Shown piece after piece: positions 57,599 through 64,000 of a stretch of 64,000 bases of DNA. This DNA comes from Telopea speciosissima (taxonomy: Eukaryota > Streptophyta > Magnoliopsida > Proteales > Proteaceae): positions 13,090,862 to 13,154,861 of the forward strand of contig NC_057918.1 of NCBI RefSeq assembly GCF_018873765.1. The letters are read 5' to 3'. The first letter of the stretch is position 1. Each line of letters opens with the position of its first letter. Made by a program: the position numbers and the translations under genes. The notes beneath the pieces are model-generated. The model was not told the DNA's origin and searched no databases. It saw only the letters and a list, made by a program, of their open reading frames with translations.

Positions 57599-58051
57599 AT
57601 GAATGAGAAGATGGAGAAGTCTCAGGAAGAATGTCATAATCCAAAGAGAACAAAAGATGTTTCACTCCAGGAATTGAGAGATAAGCTTGCTGAATTTGCC
57701 AGTGTTAGGGGATGGGATCAATTCCATAGCCCCAGGAATCTACTTTTAGCATTGGTATAACTACTGATCACTATTCTCCTACACTTCATTGTTGATATAT
57801 TTGAGTGTTCTGTTCATTGTTGATTAATTATGTAGGTTGGAGAAGTTGGGGAGCTCTCTGAGATATTTCAGTGGAAAGGTGAAGTAGCCAAAGGACTTCC
57901 AAATTGGAGTTCAGATGACAAAGAGCATTTAGAGGAAGAGATCTCAGATGTTTTACTCTATCTTGTTCGTCTAGCTGATGTCTGTGGACTTGATCTTGGA
58001 CAAGCTGCTCTATCCAAGCTTGTTAAGAATGCTCAGAAATATCCTGTTTGA
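57599..58051 (+). CDS. dCTP pyrophosphatase 1-like (MazG superfamily), two exons, 123 aa
   Basis: Exons 57599-57754 and 57836-58051 join in phase 0 (81-bp GT-AG intron). The product has the all-alpha NTP pyrophosphatase fold signature: ExxE at Glu58/Glu61 (GEVGELSEIFQW, 54-65) and ExxD at Glu87/Asp90 (HLEEEISDVLLYLVRLADVC), the two metal-binding pairs. These enzymes hydrolyse dCTP and modified dCTPs to the monophosphate and PPi, cleaning the nucleotide pool; substrate preference here is inferred from family resemblance. Length (123 aa) and the start LQELRDKLAEFASVRGWDQF, then HSPRNLLLAL, match plant and animal dCTPP1-like proteins. No targeting peptide is evident, so cytosol or nucleus is likely. 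The gene was easy to miss because each exon is short. Confidence 0.92.
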
Positions 58052-59429
58052 TCAACAACAACAACCCCTGAAACAATAAGTAGTGTTGTTATATTAATAT
58101 TGTGAGTTTAATTCTCCATATTGTCTTCAGTCTTGAGGAGTGCTGCTGCTCTGCAACTCTTTTTTAATATCCTTTTAGTACTACTTTCTTGCTTTCCTTT
58201 CCTTGCCTTTCCTGGTTTATTGAAGTTGTATTTGAGGACATGATAAGGCATAGTTTTGATTATTAAGAGTGGTTGTAGTCAAATGTCAAATGAGGCTGCT
58301 ATGAAAACTTTATTGTTACAGAGAGTTTGGCAAAGAGACATATCATCATATATCTGATATGCATAACCATGGATTTGGGTTTTTAATCTTGTCCCTACCT
58401 ACCTCCTTCCTATTGACCATAGTACCATTACCCTTCTAGCCCTAGGGTTCAACATCTGAAGCCTCCTATATTAGGACAAAAGAGATGATCTCTCAATCTG
58501 CTAGTGTCACTTTCTTGGATCACTTTGTGAAAAAAAAAAAAAATTCAATGTACTGTTGCAACTTCTTTTGGCATTCATGACATTGGAGATGCCTTTCTCT
58601 CAAACTATCAAGAGCCAAAAAAATTGAGAATTGCTTGAAGAGAAGGGACCCAGCCCCCACCCCAACCACAATACTTCGACAGCTCCTTGATCTGCCTGTG
58701 TCTAACTAAGATTGGATGAGAGAAAAGAAAAGAGGGAAATTCATGGCTAATAGAGGTTGCAATAGGCCTCAAGTATATGGGGACACTATGGGTGTAGGGC
58801 TCTTGTTTTTTTGGGTAAGATGTGGTGGTGTAAGCATTTCATGTTAATGGATAAGTAAACCATTTGTGTGGTTCTGATTCCATTCCAGTGTGTAAGTTTC
58901 TGAAAGTGACATTTTGTTATGATCTGAGTTTTCCTTCACCCATGGTTAGTGTGATGTTCATAGGGTATCTATCACTTTATCGTGCAATCTAAGGGTGTTT
59001 TAGGACCCTCAGATGGTGGGTTTTCCTCCACGGCACTGTCAAGGAAAATTTTGTCCTTATATTATAAAAATAAAAGTTGAATCTAAGTTAGTTGAGTTGA
59101 GACCTCTACCCCAATATAATAAGGCTGGTGGCATGATGGTCATTTCGGGCAATCGTGTATCTAGGCACAGAGGCCACACGTGATCAAATAACGTTCTCTT
59201 TCTCTAAAATATTATATTATTACACACACAACATATGGCCACAAGAGGAGCTATCGATGATCTTTCTTTTTTTGGTAAAAGAGGTATAGATGATCTCGAA
59301 CCCAACTTCCTCGACGTGGCTCTTCTTTCCTACTCCACGCACCTAGTGGGTCGATTTGGTTGCTCTCGGTTGGGTCTTAATAAGGCATGGACATCTTGAG
59401 CCCAAGACCAAAATGGGCGATTAAGTAAT
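58052..59429. other. Intergenic region after the MazG-like gene
   Basis: The first part holds the 3' UTR. A family A half-element lies at about 59130-59215 (ATGGTCATTTCGGGCAATCG, GGCCACACGTGATCAAATAACGTTCTC). No other coding region was recognised. Confidence 0.4.
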
Positions 59430-61057
59430 GGAAAATTATCAATGCCACCCCTTGACATTTGCCTATATTTTAAAATACACCCACTAACTATCATATTATC
59501 AGCGTCACCTCCTATTTTATCAAACTAATTCCATACAAACCCCCTATCGTTTGTAAAGAGCTGTTAAGTAGTAATGTCAGCAACTTAATATTTTTTAAAA
59601 GACAATTTTGCCTTTCTTAATGGACTAAGTATCTAATCTACCCTTTAAATTAAAACACCCATATAAACCCTTCTTCCTCACACTCAGTCGACCACTAACA
59701 AAAACCTCATCAATACCGAACTCCCATCCTTTTCATGCCTTTTTCTCATCTCTTACCTAGCAACTCATTGACTGAACTCTCCAAACCCAAACCCTATCTC
59801 TGATATAATCTATTCCATTTTCTCATTTCTTTCCTCTGAACCCGATCTCACCATACCATCTCTCATTCACCCTCTCCTTTATTCTCTTTCTTCCCCCATT
59901 GACCCGTTCCTTCAGCTCTGAACTGTGCAATCGTCTGAACCAGTGAAGGCTTGCTCAAAAAAAAGTAATCTGTGATGGCCATTGGAGTTCGATCACATGG
60001 CCTAATCCCACTGGAGTCTGATCGAAAGCAACCATAGGAGTCGATCACATGACCACTTTTATTTATTAATTTATTTTTGTTTCAGGGATTCGGATTACTG
60101 AGTTAAGAGTAAAAGAGAGGGATAATTATGTAAAGCGAGAAGACATGGTAACATTTAACAACCCATCACCAGGGTCGTCTTATTCCTTTCATACACAACC
60201 GAAACCAGCGGAAATCCATCTCAGCTTCTCAGGTGTGATCGAAGAAACTCATGCGATAGGAATTCAATCAAAGTAAAAGTTAAGGGATAAATTCCTAACT
60301 TCTAACCCTACCGAATGCAAGAGATGGCAGCCCCAATAAAGGTCAATATAAACTGATATTTTATTCTGCAATAACAGATAGCAGCAGGAAAGAAAGATCA
60401 GTTCTGAACTCTATTATAACTTTCAGTTCTTGCAAGCCCTCGAACTGAGGTTCTGAAATGGGTGAACAATAGAAGTGATCGATACTCAATATGAAGAGCT
60501 GAATGGTCGCCAGAAAACAGAGCATGTAAGGTAGCTTCTGAAAACCAGTAGTCGATCAGAGAGTTAGGAAGGGGAAGGGGGAAAGAAAGAAGAAGGGCTG
60601 GGGTGTGATTTCAGGGGGTTTCGATGGTAGGGGCCATCATGGTGGTGGGTTGGATTGCAGCAGGGGGTAAGGGCGGGTGGATGGTTTGAAGAAGAATAAG
60701 AGGAGGAGGAGGAGGAGGGGCCCGGTATGGTGGTTTGAGTTGCAGCAGGGTGCAAGGCTGGTGGGATGGTTTGAGTGTGGTTGCAAGAAGAAGAAGAGAA
60801 TGGTGTGGTTGCAGCAAGAAGAAGAAGAGAAGCTGTTGGTGGTATTATCTCATTTCCTCTTTTTATCTTGTAAGTGAGAGATAAAAAAGAGAGATTAGCA
60901 TAGCTGGAAAAGAAAAATTAAAGATAAAGGGTACTTTGGTTAAAGGAATTTTTGAGGTTAATACTGTTCAAAAATGAATAATGGTTGATATTAGGGTAGT
61001 CAGTGGGTGTGCTTTAAAATATATGCAAACGTCAGGGGGTTGCCCTGATAATTTCCC
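59430..61057. mobile_element. Non-autonomous Mutator-like element with 9-bp duplication
   Basis: The left terminus GGAAAATTATCAATGCCACC .. CACCCACTAACTATC and the complement of the right terminus, GGGAAATTATCAGGGCAACC .. CACCCACTGACTACC, are inverted repeats of about 75 bp. TTAAGTAAT flanks it exactly (59421-59429 and 61058-61066). A 9-bp duplication and long inverted repeats identify a MULE. The 1.6-kb interior lacks transposase. It contains GAAGAA/GGAGGA low-complexity (60590-60840) and about 800 bp of ordinary-looking sequence (59690-60590) that could be captured host DNA, but I could not recognise a parent gene. Confidence 0.85.
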
Positions 61058-61066
61058 TTAAGTAAT

Positions 61067-61849
61067 TGGTCGTAAAAGCCAAAACCGATATCAATTAATA
61101 ATTGGTCGATCGGTTTCGATACTTAATCTGTAAACCGTTCGACCAATTGGTTTAGTTATTTTTGTCCTATGTAACTAATCGGTCATTAATAAGTCGAGTT
61201 TAGGTTCTTAACTGATCTTTAATCAGTTAACTGGGTTGGACCGAGATTGACCCGCTTACTCACTAAAATTGCATAATCCAAAAATTGAAATCCGACTATT
61301 TATTAAACAATTGGTTTGGTTCTGGCTTAATTGGTGGGGCCTGTTTCTGAGACAGCCCATCGGCATCGGCATCGACTTGCCTTTGTACGAACTAAAAGTC
61401 GCACGTGCGATGCACACATGAGAAAGACAGAAGTGAGTGGATTGGGGAAAATTATCACCCCCAGTAGTACTGGGGGCGATAAAGCTCCGTGGATTGGGGC
61501 AACTTCCACATTAAGGAGGCCAACTATGGAATAATTATCATCTTCAATTCCTCTAATTCCTCTAATAGGGGGGAGTGGACCCCACCTTGGGCAATGTTTT
61601 CTAACAAGGGGTAGAGTGATCATTTCTGCTCCCATGTGAGGATTTGGTGGATTTGGAGGGGACAACGAATTGAAGGGGATAACGATCGCCAACTATGAGG
61701 GTTTTGTATTAATTTTGGAGTTAAATTACTTGGTAAGATTACCGAAATAATTATATGGAAAAAAGATAGCGTGCTTCCTACATCCAATAATGGTGTGATT
61801 TTACCATTTGGCCTCAATGAAATAAAAAATCCCATTCAAATAGGTCCCC
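61067..61849. other. Intergenic, transposon-like sequence
   Basis: 61067-61320 is rich in TTGGTCGATCGGTTTCG/AACCGTTCGACC-type sequence, as in other MITE interiors. 61430-61650 has GGGGGCGATAAAGC, CCTCTAATTCCTCTAATAGG and GTAGAGTGATCATTTCTGCTCC, reminiscent of the foldback cores. No exon. Confidence 0.35.
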
Positions 61850-61910
61850 CTTGCGTGCACTCTCATTGACCCCCCACACTGGTGCAGGTAATACACAAAC
61901 AGACAAAGAA
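61850..61910. repeat. Family H repeat
   Basis: TGCGTGCACTCTCATTGACC CCCCACACTGGTGCAGGTAA with the downstream CAGACAAAGAACTC corresponds to the copies at 42.65-43.06 and 55.69 kb. Confidence 0.5.
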
Positions 61911-63429
61911 CTCTCGTGCCCTAATTTTGTTTTGAAAACTTGTGTCTAGAGATTAGGTTCATGTTTGGTATTTAAGAAACGGGTAAAGTTTTGCGTAGAC
62001 TGAAAAGCCTAGCCCAGGCCCAGTCCGGGCTCAGGGTGGGCTCGGGCTAATTGGGCCAAACTTACACCCCTAATTGGAATCATCGATAAATAATCGTGAA
62101 CTAGGAAACGAATTGCTGCATCTACCATGATGTCCTCTTCATTAATATTGACTAGGCAAGGCAGGCAGGTTGTGTGGGTAAGGCTAGATCTGTTGATATA
62201 AAGTAATCCATGGGTACAAGGCCCAAAAGTAAGCCCATTATGTTTTATATTTGTTCTGCTGGGCCAAACCCAGGAACAGCTCTAATCCAGGCCTAAGTTG
62301 GTGGGCTGAGCTAAGCCAAGAATTTCTAACCCTATCTTTGCTAATAATTATTCATTAGCTTAGGTGATTATCACCTTCTAACAATTAGAAACATGTGAGT
62401 TCAAATCCATTCATGGCATCATTATGCTTATATTATAGTTTTTTAGAGATATTCACTCTGATTTGATTCGATTGGATTCGAGCCGATCCGTCCTTGACCA
62501 GAGATTAATTAAGATCTCTCTATGCTCCCAAATCAACATTTTAGGGTGGATTTTGACAAACATGAGACTATTTGTGAATAACTGACTCCTCTGAGAATCC
62601 TAATCCATTGCTTTAGTCCATTAGTATCAGGCCAAGTTTTGCATGTATTTTATTGGAAGTAGGGAAAAGACAACAAGAACATTACAATTACACATTCTAA
62701 TATCCTTTAAATCAGGTGTTATTCTCTCAATATACAACATGAATTTGATGGATAAATATAGTAAACAGTCCAGCCTTTTTCAATTTTAGAATCTTATGAT
62801 CAGAAATATTATTACTTTTAGAGCATTCCTTAATCATCAACAAAAAAGGCTTGATTCCTATTGCTTAAAAAACACAACATTCAACTCTGTCAATTTTTAG
62901 GTGGGAGAGCACAGAATTTTAAAACCCAAAATAACATAGACAAGAGTTTTCCTTTCCTGACTTTTCACCCATGTTGATTTGATGCTCTCTGATTGGATTC
63001 CTCAAATATTGAATGTCATCATTAACTACCACTACTGTCCCCTATTGTCGAAGGTCCGACCAGACTAATTAGATGGTCAGATCCTATGGATTAAGAGATT
63101 CTCTCTTCACCCATCGTGGGTTAAGAAAAACTCTAACCTTTCAATAAAGTTCATGTAATTTCATCTTAATTAGTTGGCTCATACCCATAAGGTAAGGGGG
63201 CAACCATAGAGTAACACTTTTCTCTTGGATAAAAAAGGGAAAGGAGGTGGGGAAGGTAAAAAGGAACAAGAGCGGCTGAGGATAATTCCCATTTTAGGAG
63301 GCTTTTTGAGATCATTAATTGGTGCTGTCTTTTATTGATGCTAATCTTATCTTCCTTCTCTGTTAAAATTAAAGGAAGTATCTTTGAATCAATTGAAGTG
63401 GCCTAAGGTAATTAAGGTTAGATTCTCTG
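61911..63429. other. Intergenic stretch
   Basis: GGCC-rich family K-like sequence occurs at about 62005-62070 (AGCCCAGGCCCAGTCCGGGC). Otherwise AT-rich with no recognisable exon or intact element. Confidence 0.35.
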
Positions 63430-63960
63430 GAATGCTTGTCTCGAACACTATTAGTATCTAGAGAGTTGAATATGTTTCGAGGAATCAAAGTGACATGCGA
63501 GGAGCACTTGAAATTCATTATCTTCTCTTTGCAGATGACATCATCATGTTCTACAGAGTTAGGGAAGATGACTTTCTTGCTTTTAAAGATCAATTTAAAT
63601 TTATTTGAAGATCTTACATGTTAACAACAAATCAACTTCAATTAGAGTAAGATTTACTTTAGTTGGAATTGCCCCACCCCTTGAGACTTAAAACTCTCTC
63701 ACATCCTTTCTGTTCCAACTATGGATCCAAATTCTAAGTATTTAGAGGTTCCAACATTCTTATCAAGAACTAAAACCAAGGCTGTCAAACCAATCATTTT
63801 CTGAGTCTCAAAGAAGGTCCATGCATGATTGGAAGACTAACCTTCTGTCTCAAGCTGGTAGGTCCATCTAAATAAAATCTGTTCTTAATTAGCTCTATGA
63901 TCTACTTACCAAATTTCTTTTCTCTAAAGATGCATGCAAAGTGCAAACAAGCCGATGCAA
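63430..63960 (+). pseudogene. Degraded L1-type LINE reverse transcriptase fragment
   Basis: Frame-shifted translations give LLFADDIIMF (FADD at 63528-63539, the reverse transcriptase catalytic motif). They continue with YLEVPTFLSRTKTKA and KPIIF (about 63738-63810), then WKTNLLSQAGRS and IKSVL (63830-63873). These three blocks occur in this order in plant L1-clade LINEs. Stops and shifts between them show decay. The element continues beyond the right edge or is truncated. Confidence 0.8.
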
Positions 63961-64000
63961 TGTTTACCCTAAAAAAATAAAAAAACAAGTGGATGCATTA

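Noticed and set aside
57322-57637. Frames with Arg-Glu repeats near 57.5 kb
   Set aside because: They translate a CT/GA microsatellite in the leader region of the MazG-like gene.

Overview
The window looks like nuclear DNA of a flowering plant. The evidence is spliced genes with GT-AG introns, an intronless PPR gene, a plastid-targeted shikimate-pathway enzyme, a plant receptor kinase, a plant-type GT61 glycosyltransferase, Au-type SINEs, hAT/Tourist/Mutator MITEs, a solo LTR, an L1-like LINE remnant and an inserted piece of plastid rpoC1. The species cannot be fixed from the sequence; the repeat set fits a large, TE-rich genome. No CRISPR array, operon, rRNA gene or convincing tRNA gene was seen.

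Confident genes, left to right: (1) the first coding exon of a DUF538-type gene on the minus strand (3209-3310), whose remaining exons probably lie left of the window; (2) a complete six-exon plastidial chorismate mutase on the minus strand (10079-15617, 320 aa); (3) an intronless E-class PLS-type PPR gene (28553-30394, 613 aa); (4) a two-exon LRR receptor kinase of the NILR1 type (38153-41611, 1107 aa); (5) a two-exon GT61 glycosyltransferase on the minus strand (44479-47913, 468 aa), whose membrane-anchor exon lies about 2 kb upstream across a repeat-filled intron; (6) a two-exon dCTP-pyrophosphatase/MazG-like gene (57599-58051, 123 aa). These genes are functionally unrelated and spaced in the normal way for plants.

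Broken genes: an inverted, truncated chorismate mutase copy (8415-9080) beside the intact gene; two decayed WAT1/EamA-transporter remnants (about 21.8 and 25.2-25.5 kb) within a direct segmental duplication; a plastid rpoC1 fragment (34808-35100); an L1-type reverse transcriptase remnant at the right edge (63430-63960).

Most of the remaining sequence is transposon-derived. The most distinctive signal is a set of short palindromic (foldback) families, labelled A, B, C, D, E and L here, which recur every few kilobases. Several insertions are datable by target-site duplications: an Au SINE (11 bp), a Tourist MITE (TTA), three hAT MITEs (8 bp), a 1.6-kb Mutator-like element (9 bp), a 9-bp-TSD palindrome, and a 2.8-kb solo LTR that split a family C palindrome. 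I found no convincing new biochemical system. The foldback families, the chorismate mutase inverted pair and the nested insertions are the parts most worth a second look.
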